DNA of 64,000 nt, from contig NZ_LCTZ01000002.1 of assembly GCF_001413955.1 (NCBI RefSeq), forward strand, positions 3,396,501-3,460,500. The letters are read 5' to 3'. The stretch is from Flagellimonas eckloniae. GTDB lineage: Bacteria > Bacteroidota > Bacteroidia > Flavobacteriales > Flavobacteriaceae. Position numbers and translations under genes: made by a program. Positions 54,259 to 63,590 of this stretch are shown here, piece by piece; position 1 is the first letter of the stretch; every line of letters starts with the position of its first letter. Below the pieces are notes generated by a model, which made no database searches, had not been told where the DNA came from, and was given only the letters and a program-made list of their open reading frames with translations.

Positions 54259-55177
54259 CACTTATCGGACGATATAGTTCATTAAAACGAACGATATCTT
54301 AAACGTTACCACATATTTTGAAAAGAAAAGTTCTAATCATATTCATAACCCTGATTATCTGTGGGATTGGCTTTGTGATTTATTCAAACAAAAAAATTGA
54401 GGGAGTTTGGATAAATCATTACAACACAAGTGTTTCGACCGACTATTTTTCTCCAGGTCGTGACGTACTGAAAATAAAAAATCAAACTTTTCATTCCTAT
54501 AATCATCAGGCAAATGGTGGACTTATAAAAGAAAAGTATTTCCTTATTGGTAAATCTCTAAGACTATGGCCAAAGGATTCAACAGATTATACATTACCAA
54601 AGGTATTTGTTAATCGGGACAGTCTGTTTTTCGAATTTTATAACGAGCATAGAAGGATTTACAAAAAAATTCCAGATTCATTGAAAAACAATTCATATTT
54701 CAAATTGGATTTTACCAACAAAGCCTTTCGATTGGAGTCTGAAAAAGGTATTGACACAAACTATTTTGACTCGAAGTTAACGTATTATCGCCGAAAGGAC
54801 CATCCACATATTGATTGGTATACTGGAGGCTGGGAAACTGTCTCTATTGACAACTATGACTTTTTATTATTGGCAGACGCAACACCAGTTATTATAAAGG
54901 AAAATAATGGGAATGTTTTACTATATGTTCTCGATGAAAAGAATAAATTACTGAAAATAAAGCTAGTTGAAATTCAACTGGACAGTACGGACTTAAAAAG
55001 CTTAGCACGACACAAAAAATATTATGTTGACCGTTAAAAACATGTGGTAACACGGTGTATAATTAATTGCGGGCGGATTTCCCAAAATGGAAATCCTTGC
55101 AATCAATTATCTTTAAGTCACAGCGGACATTTTCCGTTGGAGAAGTCCGCAACTAATCATACACAAACCGATAAGTG
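54259..55177. repeat. One-gene unit bounded by nested inverted repeats (unit 2)
   Basis: Outer ends CACTTATCGG (54259-54268) and CCGATAAGTG (55168-55177) form a perfect 10-bp inverted repeat. Inner ends GTTACCACAT (54305-54314) and ATGTGGTAAC (55042-55051) form another. One unknown gene lies inside. Past the gene is a hairpin with arms GCGGAC and GTCCGC. Size (919 bp), order and orientation match unit 1 at 37883-38792, though the enclosed genes are unrelated. No recombinase is encoded. Confidence 0.65.
54318..55037 (+). CDS. Membrane-anchored protein of unknown function in an inverted-repeat unit
   Basis: A 239-residue protein read from a TTG start, as no ATG fits nearby. One N-terminal hydrophobic helix (about residues 4-22, VLIIFITLIICGIGFVIY) anchors a mainly polar, aromatic-rich domain. 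The region after the helix (KKIEGVWINHYNTS) recalls lipocalin-like IEGxW proteins, but no family can be claimed. The gene sits exactly between the inner inverted repeats, starting three bases after the left one and stopping four before the right. It is unrelated to its neighbours argH and the WYL regulator. Confidence 0.7.
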   Translation: MKRKVLIIFITLIICGIGFVIYSNKKIEGVWINHYNTSVSTDYFSPGRDVLKIKNQTFHSYNHQANGGLIKEKYFLIGKSLRLWPKDSTDYTLPKVFVNRDSLFFEFYNEHRRIYKKIPDSLKNNSYFKLDFTNKAFRLESEKGIDTNYFDSKLTYYRRKDHPHIDWYTGGWETVSIDNYDFLLLADATPVIIKENNGNVLLYVLDEKNKLLKIKLVEIQLDSTDLKSLARHKKYYVDR

Positions 55178-55317
55178 TCATTGTATTTTCTTTGGCCACT
55201 TAGTAACTTTAATTTAGGATGAGACATACCGCCATATATTTATTTTATGTGCTGTATTAGACGAGTTTTAGACTTCCGTAAATTTAAGGCTTTGGATGAG
55301 TGTATCTCTGGGGTATT

Positions 55318-56013
55318 CTAATGGTCTCTCTCGTAAGATTTATAATATTCTTCCAAGGTCATGTTGTGGGATTCAAAATGCTTCAATGTTGCGGTTATTT
55401 TTTGGATATGATCTATTCTAAATACCCTAAAAGCTTTTCGAAGACGGCAGTAGGCAATCAATAACCAGTTTTCTTGGGTACTGTATAATGCAAAGGGTTC
55501 TATATTTCTTATACTATGTTTATTGTCGATAGATAGGTACTCCATATGCAAAACCTCAAAATTGGTAATGGCAGCTTGGATACGCATGAGGTAATTACTG
55601 GTCTTTTGATTGGAATAGTTGTTGCTAAAGTAGATGCGTTCCGTAAGCAAACTGGCCTTATCTTTTTGTGAGCCTTTTAAAAGGGCCTTTATTTTTACGA
55701 TGGCTTCAGAATAGTTCTGTACAAAAGAGGCATCCTTGTTTTTAAGAATCAATTGTTCTGCTGTAATCAGCGCATTGGCTTCATCTTCCGTAAACATTAC
55801 AGGTGGTAGTTTGTAACCTTCCATCATGGAATACCCCTTGCCTTCTTCCGTAACGATTGGGACTCCGGATTTTTCAAGGGTGCGTATATCCCTGTATATA
55901 GTTCTTATGCTTACAGTGTGTTTGTTTGCAAGTTGTGTGGCCGTTACAATTCTCGAGGATTGTAATTGGGTAAGAATGGCGGTAAGTCTTGCAAGTCGTG
56001 GTTTTTCCTCCAT
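55318..56013 (-). CDS. YafY-type transcriptional regulator (HTH_11 and WYL domains)
   Basis: A 231-residue regulator. The N-terminal winged helix-turn-helix (about residues 6-60) reads TATQLANKHTVSIRTIYRDI. The C-terminal half (about residues 140-215) is a WYL-like ligand-binding domain (WLLIAYCRLRKAFRVFRIDH). WYL proteins often bind nucleotides or single-stranded DNA and can be activators or repressors. It is not in an operon with its neighbours; the 280 bp before argH's downstream unit are separate. Targets are unknown. Confidence 0.88.
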   Translation of the reverse strand: MEEKPRLARLTAILTQLQSSRIVTATQLANKHTVSIRTIYRDIRTLEKSGVPIVTEEGKGYSMMEGYKLPPVMFTEDEANALITAEQLILKNKDASFVQNYSEAIVKIKALLKGSQKDKASLLTERIYFSNNYSNQKTSNYLMRIQAAITNFEVLHMEYLSIDNKHSIRNIEPFALYSTQENWLLIAYCRLRKAFRVFRIDHIQKITATLKHFESHNMTLEEYYKSYERDH

Positions 56014-56077
56014 ATTAAATTAGCATTGTGCTAGTATAAAAGTATAAACTATGAAGAGAAGATTATCGATTAGTAGG

Positions 56078-57649
56078 TTAATTTGGAATAGCGGATTGCC
56101 ATCCTTCACTAAGTTGTGCAGATAAGTTTTGAATTATTTCATCATACTCTTTATTACTGGCAACATTAATTGTTTCGTGTGGGTCGTTTTCTGAATCATA
56201 GAGTTCTTCTCCCTTAAATTCCCCTCTCACCCCCGTTTTTTCATTCCAATCATACCAAGCTATGTAATGGTATTTTTTAGTGTTTATGGAATATCCCATA
56301 TATCTTTTACCATCCGCTGATACTCTTGGCCTTCTATGAAATTGACTAAAGGCCGCTTTTTTCCATATACGTTTTGGATTTTCAAGCAAGGGCACAAAAC
56401 TGGTTCCCTGCATATATTCGGGAATTTCAATGCCAGCCAACTCGCAAAGCGAGGGAAACATATCGATTAACTCCGTAATTTCAAAGGTTTGTGCCCCTTT
56501 GTTTTCTTGTTCTGGATAACGGATAATCATGGGCACTTTTAAATCGATATTGTAGTTGGTCATTTTGCCCCAACTATTATGGTCGCCCAATTTCCAGCCA
56601 TGATCTCCCCAAAGAATGATGATGGTGTTTTTATAGATTCCAATTTTTTTCATGTGCGAAAAAAGGTCTCCCAAAAGCGCATCTACATAACTCACACTTG
56701 CATAATATCCCTGCCGTAATGTTCGAATGGTATCTTGACTCATTCTATAGGAGGACGTAGGGTGTCCAATGTGGTTAAAACCGTCGTAGTGTCTTAACTC
56801 ATACATAGAATTCATTGTATGTAATGGAGCACCGTCAGGAATCTCGGGGTTTGAGGCCAGCGGTATCTTCATGGGGTCGTATAGGTCCCAATATTTTTTG
56901 GGCACCGCAAACGGGAGATGGGGTCTAAAATAACCAAGGCCCATATAAAATGGCTTGTCCATTTTTGCTAAACGGCTTAAGGTCTGTTTTGCGAGTTTGG
57001 TCTGGGCGCCATCATAGTACATGGTATCATGGACATCTGCCGCTTCCCATGCGGGTCCAGTATTCCATCCATCGGCATATCTGATAGGCCTTAATTTTAA
57101 TAAGGAATCTCTTTTTATTGCCTGTGATTTATTGACTTCTTCACTAATATAAAATGTTTCGCCATCCCTATTAATCCAATCGGGTTTTAGGTAGCGTGAT
57201 GGGCGCAGGTCAGGCTCATCCCAAGAAATGGAATCGGGCATATAATTGTGAAAAATTTTACCAAGGTTTACGGTATAGTATCCAAATTTTGAAAAGTATT
57301 GCGGCATTGTAACTGCATGGGGATCGATTTCTCGGAATTTGTCTCCCAAATGCCAAACTCTGGTAGAGTCCGGTCTTAACCCCGTCATTAAACTTGCTCT
57401 TGATGGTGCGCAAACTGCAACTTGGGTAAAAGTTCGCCTGAAAGTCATGCCTTCAGAGGCCAACTGATCCATATTTGGAGTAATTGCCACCGAGTCTCCA
57501 TAAGCACCCAGAGTAGGGCGAAGGTCATCTATGGATAGGAATAAGATATTTGGTCTAAGTTGCTCCTTTTCTGAATCTTTACAGCTCAGGAATGTTATAA
57601 ATACAATTAGGATAACTCTAAAAAAGGTAAGACTTTTTCTCATGGACAC
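56078..57649 (-). CDS. Sulfatase lipoprotein (type I, iduronate-2-sulfatase-like)
   Basis: A 523-residue formylglycine-dependent sulfatase. The N-terminal signal ends FITFLSCKDS, with Cys23 as lipid site. Metal ligands Asp41 and Asp42 are in LSIDDLRPTLGAYG. The maturation motif is CAPSRASLMTG, with Cys80 expected to become formylglycine. LGDHGWKLGDHNSWGK (metal Asp and His) and KYHYIAWYDWNEKTG-like closing segments resemble iduronate-2-sulfatases of the S1 family. It would remove sulfate esters from polysaccharides outside the cytoplasm. No maturase is in the window. It lies 90 bp downstream of the glycosyltransferase operon on the same strand. Confidence 0.9.
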   Translation of the reverse strand: MSMRKSLTFFRVILIVFITFLSCKDSEKEQLRPNILFLSIDDLRPTLGAYGDSVAITPNMDQLASEGMTFRRTFTQVAVCAPSRASLMTGLRPDSTRVWHLGDKFREIDPHAVTMPQYFSKFGYYTVNLGKIFHNYMPDSISWDEPDLRPSRYLKPDWINRDGETFYISEEVNKSQAIKRDSLLKLRPIRYADGWNTGPAWEAADVHDTMYYDGAQTKLAKQTLSRLAKMDKPFYMGLGYFRPHLPFAVPKKYWDLYDPMKIPLASNPEIPDGAPLHTMNSMYELRHYDGFNHIGHPTSSYRMSQDTIRTLRQGYYASVSYVDALLGDLFSHMKKIGIYKNTIIILWGDHGWKLGDHNSWGKMTNYNIDLKVPMIIRYPEQENKGAQTFEITELIDMFPSLCELAGIEIPEYMQGTSFVPLLENPKRIWKKAAFSQFHRRPRVSADGKRYMGYSINTKKYHYIAWYDWNEKTGVRGEFKGEELYDSENDPHETINVASNKEYDEIIQNLSAQLSEGWQSAIPN

Positions 57650-57739
57650 TGTGTTAAGGTGAAGTTATTGAAAATAATAACTTTTGCCATTTTTTGGATG
57701 GACAAAAACCCAAGTGAAGTCATTAAGAATAAAAAAATA

Positions 57740-59224
57740 CTAAGCTTTAGCAGTCAGTGATTTAAAGAATACAAATCCAAACCCCAAGAATAACATTAAA
57801 TGAAAAGGAAAAAGTCCATAATCATTTAAAGGCACTGCACTGTACATTCCAAATAAGAAATAGACCATAAGTGCAAATTCCAAAATCATATTTGGGGATA
57901 GTTTTTTGGCCAGGTATTTATTGCCCTTCCAACTATCTGTAAGATTGTTGATGTTGAATTTAGGTGTACGTACAAACTCACTTCGTTTACCCATATGACC
58001 CTCCAATACTGCAACCGTGTTGTGCAATGAAAATCCTAGGGCAACGGAGAAAAAGGTAAAAAAGAGTTTGATGTAATCCACAAAATTATCAAAACCACTA
58101 CCCTGTATGCTTTTATAGGTGAACCAGTAACAAACAAAGAGAATAATGGTACTGACTATAAAGAAGCTGGTAACCTCAAAAATCCAACCTAAATGGCCGT
58201 ACATATTCTTAATATATAACATGGGAATACTAAGTAGCGCAACAATAAAAACACATAAGAACATTGAACTGTTCAACAAATGCATTACGCCATGAAATTT
58301 TGTTTTAAATGGAATGTTTTTGGCAGTGATCACACTCCAAACAGTTTTCCGGAAGTTTTCCGCACCGCCCTTATTCCAACGGAATTGCTGTGAACGTGCA
58401 GCACTGATTACTACAGGAAGTTCTGCAGGAGTCTCTACATCTTCCAAATATTTGAATTTCCAATTTTTCAGTTGGGCCCTATAGCTTAAATCCAAATCTT
58501 CGGTAAGCGTGTCACCTTCCCAGTTGCCTGCATCCAGAATACATTCTTTTCTCCAGATACCTGCTGTACCATTAAAATTGATAAAGTGTCCCTTTGAGTT
58601 TCTCCCTACCTGCTCCAAGGTAAAATGTGCATCCAAAGCAAATGCTTGAATTCTTGTAAGCGTGGAGTAATCTCTATTAATATGCCCCCATCGGGTTTGG
58701 ACAACACCTATTTCTTGATCCTTGAAATATGGAACCGTCTTTTTCAACCAATCGCTTTCAGGAAGGAAATCAGCATCAAAAATAGCTACAAACTCTCCTT
58801 TTGCTATTTCCAGACCTTCTTTAAGAGCACCGGCTTTATAACCTTGTCTGTTTTCTCGGCGAATATGCGTTATATCCAGTCCGGTTTTTTGAAGTTCTTT
58901 TATCCTTTCCGCTGTTTCAATAACAGTATCGTCCGTAGAATCGTCCAAAACCTGAATTTCCAGTTTACTTTTGGGATATTCTATCTTGGAAATATTTTCC
59001 AAAAGGCGTTCCATTACATATTCCTCATTATAAATGGGAAGTTGAATTGTGACAGAAGGAATTTCTTTGGGATCTAATAGGTTGAATTTTGGGGCTTCTT
59101 CATTTCGTTTTTTATAGCCCAGATAATTTATCAAAAGATTTAATTGAGCCAAGCTATAGCAGAATATTAAAATTAAGGCTGTAGTGTAAATAGCGATGAT
59201 GATAAAAGCGATAGTTAGTCCCAT
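57740..59224 (-). CDS. Membrane glycosyltransferase family 2, processive type
   Basis: A 494-residue cellulose-synthase-like enzyme. One membrane helix at the N-terminus and about four more after residue 310 flank a cytoplasmic GT-A domain. The catalytic residues of processive enzymes are visible: DDS (Asp94-95), DADF (Asp150 and Asp152), TEDLD and QQFRW. It would build a beta-linked glycan or glycolipid head group. It ends a tight five-gene minus-strand operon, one base after the DPM-like glycosyltransferase. The product is unknown. Confidence 0.88.
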   Translation of the reverse strand: MGLTIAFIIIAIYTTALILIFCYSLAQLNLLINYLGYKKRNEEAPKFNLLDPKEIPSVTIQLPIYNEEYVMERLLENISKIEYPKSKLEIQVLDDSTDDTVIETAERIKELQKTGLDITHIRRENRQGYKAGALKEGLEIAKGEFVAIFDADFLPESDWLKKTVPYFKDQEIGVVQTRWGHINRDYSTLTRIQAFALDAHFTLEQVGRNSKGHFINFNGTAGIWRKECILDAGNWEGDTLTEDLDLSYRAQLKNWKFKYLEDVETPAELPVVISAARSQQFRWNKGGAENFRKTVWSVITAKNIPFKTKFHGVMHLLNSSMFLCVFIVALLSIPMLYIKNMYGHLGWIFEVTSFFIVSTIILFVCYWFTYKSIQGSGFDNFVDYIKLFFTFFSVALGFSLHNTVAVLEGHMGKRSEFVRTPKFNINNLTDSWKGNKYLAKKLSPNMILEFALMVYFLFGMYSAVPLNDYGLFPFHLMLFLGFGFVFFKSLTAKA

Positions 59225-59225
59225 A

Positions 59226-59921
59226 TTATTTTATACTGTATTTAAAAATCCAACCTAAGATTTTTATGCCTGCAAATATAGTACCTTTTACTGTACCAGA
59301 GACTTTTGAAATACCAATTCGCCTTTTATAACGTACTGGTACTTCGGCATATGTCATTTTTTTTCGCAAAACTTTAAGCTGCATTTCCACAGTCCATCCA
59401 TAAGTTTTATCCTGCATTTCCAATTCTTTGAGCTTTTCGTATTTAATGGCCCTAAAAGGACCTAAATCCGTAAACTTTGCCCTAAAAAACAAACGCATTA
59501 AAAATGTTGCCAATTGGTTTCCAAAAACTTGTTGTGGAGTCATGGAACCCGGTTCTCGAAGCGATTTTTTTCTTGCTCCGACCACAAAATCAATGTCATT
59601 TTCTAAAATTGGGGCTACTATCTTATCCAATTCCTCTGGATAGTCTGAATAGTCTCCGTCAATAAATACGATAATATCCGGTGTTTTGGATTGTTTGGCC
59701 ACATAATCTATTCCTTTGAGGCAGGCAAACCCATAGCCACGTTGATTTTCGGTTAAAACTGTTGCGCCAGCTTTTTCTGCATTCTCTAAAGTATTGTCTG
59801 TTGACCCATTGTTGACCACAATAATTTCTGAAACAGACTTGGGGAGTTCCGATACCACTTTTCCAATGGAATCTGCTTCATTTACTGCGGGAATGATGAC
59901 TTTAATATCTGGCATTGGCAT
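59226..59921 (-). CDS. Glycosyltransferase family 2, dolichyl-phosphate mannose synthase-like
   Basis: A 231-residue GT-A enzyme without clear membrane helices. The opening KVIIPAVNEADSIGKVV, VNNGSTDNT (nucleotide-binding Asp) and FIDGDYSDYPEEL (DxD-like) match the polyprenyl-phosphate mannose or glucose synthase group. It shares one base with the upstream MORN-like gene (TAATG) and is one base from the next glycosyltransferase. A lipid-linked sugar made here could feed the second enzyme. Sugar specificity is unknown. Confidence 0.88.
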   Translation of the reverse strand: MPMPDIKVIIPAVNEADSIGKVVSELPKSVSEIIVVNNGSTDNTLENAEKAGATVLTENQRGYGFACLKGIDYVAKQSKTPDIIVFIDGDYSDYPEELDKIVAPILENDIDFVVGARKKSLREPGSMTPQQVFGNQLATFLMRLFFRAKFTDLGPFRAIKYEKLKELEMQDKTYGWTVEMQLKVLRKKMTYAEVPVRYKRRIGISKVSGTVKGTIFAGIKILGWIFKYSIK

Positions 59922-60391
59922 TATTTCAAATCGGACAGTTTGTTTTCCTTTTTAAAACCGCTAAAGCTAAACCATTCTTTTATTTTTTTCCCATTTTTAT
60001 ATTTTTCGGCAGATGTTAACTCTTCATCCATGTATTTAAGGCAATACCCATTTTTTACGCCATTCTCCAATTGACATTTGTGGTTTATTTTTTCATTTTC
60101 ATCGTAGAAAAGCCACCAGTTTACTTTTTTTCCGTTTTCAAAATGACCTTCCATTTTCAACTTTCCTGTTTCCGTATGAAAATACCAATACCCCGTACGA
60201 TTATTCATTTTATAATGCCCTTGTTCCTTAATATTTTTATTTGGGAAGTAATATTTCCAGAACTCTTCCTTGGAATCGCCCACCTTCCAGCCTTGAGCTT
60301 TTAAGGCGCCACCATCATAATATTCCCGATGATATGTTTTATCGGTATCAATAAGAAAAAGTAGCAGAAACAATAGGCTGAAACGAAGCAT
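59921..60391 (-). CDS. MORN-like (YwqK-type) repeat protein
   Basis: A 156-residue exported protein. A hydrophobic N-terminus (LRFSLLFLLLFLI) looks like a signal. Repeats of the form YDGGALKAQGWKV, NIKEQGHYKMNNRTGYWYFH and LKMEGHFENGKKVNWWLFY are MORN_2/YwqK type, which form beta-hairpin ladders. The antitoxin label sometimes given to this family is not supported here because no toxin gene is present. It is third in the five-gene operon, between the polyferredoxin and the glycosyltransferases, with single-base spacing. Function is unknown. Confidence 0.82.
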   Translation of the reverse strand: MLRFSLLFLLLFLIDTDKTYHREYYDGGALKAQGWKVGDSKEEFWKYYFPNKNIKEQGHYKMNNRTGYWYFHTETGKLKMEGHFENGKKVNWWLFYDENEKINHKCQLENGVKNGYCLKYMDEELTSAEKYKNGKKIKEWFSFSGFKKENKLSDLK

Positions 60392-60392
60392 A

Positions 60393-61997
60393 TTATTTTT
60401 TGTTCACTAAGGTCATTAAATCCACATCATTGCCCAACAGTACTTGATTGCTATCTATTCTACCTTGTAACGGGCCATTTTCCAGTTTCAATACTCCTCT
60501 TGGACATACAGCAGAACAAATACCGCAGCCTACACAACTGGAACGAACTATATTTTCGCCTTTTTGGGCATATGCACGAACATCAATACCCATTTCACAA
60601 TATGTGGAGCAGTTACCGCATGAGATACATTGCCCTCCGTTTGTGGTAATCCTGAATTTTGAAAACAATCGTTGTTGAAAACCTAAAATCGCCGCCATTG
60701 GACAACCAAAACGACACCAAACACGGTTTCCAAAAATGGGATAGAAACCTGTGCCTATAACACCTGAGAAAATACTTCCGATTAAGAAAGAATATGATTT
60801 ACGGAGTGTTTCTGATTTGAACAAAAATACTTGGCCTTCACCACTAAAAAAATGGAAACCAATTAAAGCAAGGATAATAACCAAATAACCAACGGCTCCA
60901 TATTTTGCATCTTTTTGAAACTGTTCTCTTTTAAAAATCATTACCAGGGTAAAAACGGAGGTCAATAGAACGCCTACCCCAATTAAGAAAGTACTCTTGG
61001 TCAACCAATATTTGCTGGTATCATTGCCTAAATAGGAATAAATAACAGCTGTTGTCATCAAGGTCACAAAAACAACAACACTATGTACTACCCAACGCTC
61101 AATCTTCCATGCTTTTACCGTTTTATCACTAAGTTGTCTAAAAGAATCGCCGGCGGTTTCAGCCAAGCCACCACAACCACAAACCCAAGAACAGTACCAG
61201 CGTTTACCGTATTTGTACGTTAAGATTGGACTGATTACAAAAACGGAAAGAATTCCAAAAATCAATAGAGCAAAACCAATATCACCTGAGCTTAAAAAGC
61301 CTTTAATGCGGTATCCTTCAAAATTATAATAATTCAAAGGCCACATATTTTTAAGGTCATAATAAGGCAAGCTACCACCATTTAAGACTGAACTTCCATT
61401 CAATCTGGCCATGAGTTCTGGGATTATAAATGCAAATGCAGTTTGAAAGAACATCACACTCATTGTACGGATTCTTTCATATCTATTATGACGATACTTC
61501 CAGATAAACTTAATTCCAAAAGCAAGTATAGCAACTGTATATAGCGTTCCATAAACAAACCATTGACTGGCAGGGTTGCCACTTAAAGCCCTACTCAAAG
61601 GATCAAAAAGCCCAATAACTCCTGTGTTGTTCCCTTTCTGAACAAGTCCCAAATATTCCGGGAAGAAGTAAAGAATTATATAAAATGAAGTAAGCGAAAT
61701 ACCGGCTATCCATCCCCAAAAACCTTTACTTGAAATAGATTTAAACCAAACACCATCGTTTTTAATTCCCGGCTCTTTTTGTGAATACATATCCCAAGAA
61801 AACCACAGAATTCCTATTGTTATGGAAGCCAATGAAATGCTTAGCCATATTGATTTGTTTGGAAAGTCGACATTGAAAGCGGTCAACAAGATTATTGCTA
61901 GACCGAACAAACCAATTAGGGTTGCTATTTTCTGATTTCTATTTAATTCCTTTGGTGGCTGACCCGTTAAGGCCATGCTTCTATCGTAAGTGCTCAT
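60393..61997 (-). CDS. Membrane polyferredoxin (4Fe-4S, NosR/YccM-like)
   Basis: A 534-residue membrane protein with about ten helices. A cysteine motif WCSWVCGCGGL sits in the middle and CRFGCPM near residue 430. Two ferredoxin motifs follow at the C-terminus: CISCGNCSTYCEMG and CVGCGICSAVCPRG. The layout is like NosR, YccM and RdxA/CcoG proteins that pass electrons across or along the inner membrane. It starts 6 bp after the FAD oxidoreductase gene, which probably donates or accepts the electrons. The final target is unknown. Confidence 0.88.
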   Translation of the reverse strand: MSTYDRSMALTGQPPKELNRNQKIATLIGLFGLAIILLTAFNVDFPNKSIWLSISLASITIGILWFSWDMYSQKEPGIKNDGVWFKSISSKGFWGWIAGISLTSFYIILYFFPEYLGLVQKGNNTGVIGLFDPLSRALSGNPASQWFVYGTLYTVAILAFGIKFIWKYRHNRYERIRTMSVMFFQTAFAFIIPELMARLNGSSVLNGGSLPYYDLKNMWPLNYYNFEGYRIKGFLSSGDIGFALLIFGILSVFVISPILTYKYGKRWYCSWVCGCGGLAETAGDSFRQLSDKTVKAWKIERWVVHSVVVFVTLMTTAVIYSYLGNDTSKYWLTKSTFLIGVGVLLTSVFTLVMIFKREQFQKDAKYGAVGYLVIILALIGFHFFSGEGQVFLFKSETLRKSYSFLIGSIFSGVIGTGFYPIFGNRVWCRFGCPMAAILGFQQRLFSKFRITTNGGQCISCGNCSTYCEMGIDVRAYAQKGENIVRSSCVGCGICSAVCPRGVLKLENGPLQGRIDSNQVLLGNDVDLMTLVNKK

Positions 61998-62003
61998 TTT
62001 GGT

Positions 62004-63353
62004 CTAGTTAATTTGAAAGATTCTTTTTAAACTTTTCTTTTTCAGTGCAATGGATTTACCAAAGTCCGAATTGTATTTTGAGACAACCTCTTGCTCATAA
62101 TGCTTATAGAATTCGGGGTCAAAATTTGCATCTGATAGATGTTCAATAACATAATCAACGTCGCGTTTTTCAGTCAGCCATCTATCAAAAATTTCATGGC
62201 GCATCCGAATTCCAAAAGTGTTAATACCCAAGAATCGATTATTTTCTTTGTTGAACGCTATAGTGATGCATATTTTTTCACTGGAATGCCTCCAGTGAAA
62301 ATGCTCCTCGTAGTCTTTTTTTCCTCTTTCTGAAAATACCCAACCATAGGTTTGATATTCAATATCCAAGAATTTTGCAGAATTGAACCAGTGACCTGGC
62401 TTGTATTCTAGTTTGTTTCCACAAATGGTCTGCGCTACTGTTTCGCCCATCATTCGTCCGGTATACCAAACGGCTTCAATGGGTCTTCGGTTTCCAATGG
62501 CCTCATGCTGTTCTGCACAATCGCCAATGGCATAAATGTCTTTGATGTTTGTTTCTAAAAATCGATTTACCTTAATACCACGGCCCAACTCAATCCCAGA
62601 ATCTTTAAGAAAATCAATATTGGGAGTTACACCCGCGGTGAGTCCAACCATATCACAGGGAAGTTCTTCCCCAGTTTCGGCAATGATAACCGATTTAACA
62701 CTACCGTTTTCATCCGAAACAATTTCCTTTAAATTGGTTCCCAGGCGTAAATCAATATGGTGTTCCAAAATATGTTCATTAATCATTTTTGATTCTCCAC
62801 TTGGGAGGACCCCGTTCCAAAAGCTATTCTCTCTAACCAAAAATGTTACTGGAATATCCCTGCTTCGTAACATTTCTGCTAGTTCTATGCCGATAAGCCC
62901 ACCTCCAACAATTACAGCTCTTTTACAAACATCTTTATTGGGTGCATTAACTTCCAATAAATCTAAATCTTGCTTTGAGTATAGTCCTTGTACTCCATGT
63001 AAATCTTGACCGGGCCATCCAAATTTGTTGGGTTTTGATCCTGTAGCTAATATCAATTTATCATATTGTAGAGCCCTAGATCCATCTAAAAGAAGTTGCT
63101 TTTTTTCGGTATCCACATGGTTTACATAGGCTCGCACAAGTTCAATATTGTTTTTCTCCCAAAACCAATTTTCATAGGGTTGAATATGGTCAAATTTCAT
63201 ATGCCCCATATATACATACATGAGCGCAGTACGTGAAAAGAAATAATCAGTTTCTGCGGAAACAATAATGATTCTTTTGTCGGAAAGTTTTCGAATATGT
63301 CTTGCTGCCGAGATGCCTGCAATTCCATTTCCGATAATTACAATGTTTTCCAT
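62004..63353 (-). CDS. FAD-dependent pyridine nucleotide-disulfide-type oxidoreductase
   Basis: A 449-residue flavoprotein with the nitrite-reductase/rubredoxin-reductase-like fold. FAD site: VIIGNGIAGISAARHIRK; NAD(P)H site: AVIVGGGLIGIELAEML; second FAD motif: DIYAIGDCAEQHE. No redox-active CxxC pair is seen, so it is not a disulfide reductase. A long C-terminal part after residue 330 is specific to this subgroup. It heads the operon with the polyferredoxin, suggesting a NAD(P)H-to-ferredoxin electron path. It diverges from the DUF547 gene across 237 bp. Confidence 0.88.
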   Translation of the reverse strand: MENIVIIGNGIAGISAARHIRKLSDKRIIIVSAETDYFFSRTALMYVYMGHMKFDHIQPYENWFWEKNNIELVRAYVNHVDTEKKQLLLDGSRALQYDKLILATGSKPNKFGWPGQDLHGVQGLYSKQDLDLLEVNAPNKDVCKRAVIVGGGLIGIELAEMLRSRDIPVTFLVRENSFWNGVLPSGESKMINEHILEHHIDLRLGTNLKEIVSDENGSVKSVIIAETGEELPCDMVGLTAGVTPNIDFLKDSGIELGRGIKVNRFLETNIKDIYAIGDCAEQHEAIGNRRPIEAVWYTGRMMGETVAQTICGNKLEYKPGHWFNSAKFLDIEYQTYGWVFSERGKKDYEEHFHWRHSSEKICITIAFNKENNRFLGINTFGIRMRHEIFDRWLTEKRDVDYVIEHLSDANFDPEFYKHYEQEVVSKYNSDFGKSIALKKKSLKRIFQIN

Positions 63354-63590
63354 AGAATTTTATTGGTTGTTAGAGGTGTGTCGTCCTTAAATATAAGAAC
63401 TTAACGGTGACCCATAATTTAGAAAGAATTTAAATTCCCAAGACTCTGTAAGGTAGTGGGCTTAAACTCGAACGGCTAATACATTGATTTTTAAAATCTT
63501 AAATAAATCATAAAAAACCGTAAAACGTGTATGTTGTTAAAATTGACTTCGACATAAGTTCCAGTTTTAATCAACTTAAAGATTCAAAAC

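Noticed and set aside
37883..55177. Integron cassettes with attC sites
   Set aside because: The inverted repeats lack the paired attC core boxes, the units are far apart rather than in an array, and no integrase is present.
59921..60391. Toxin-antitoxin antitoxin (YwqK label)
   Set aside because: No toxin gene is adjacent; the gene is embedded in a redox/glycosyltransferase operon.
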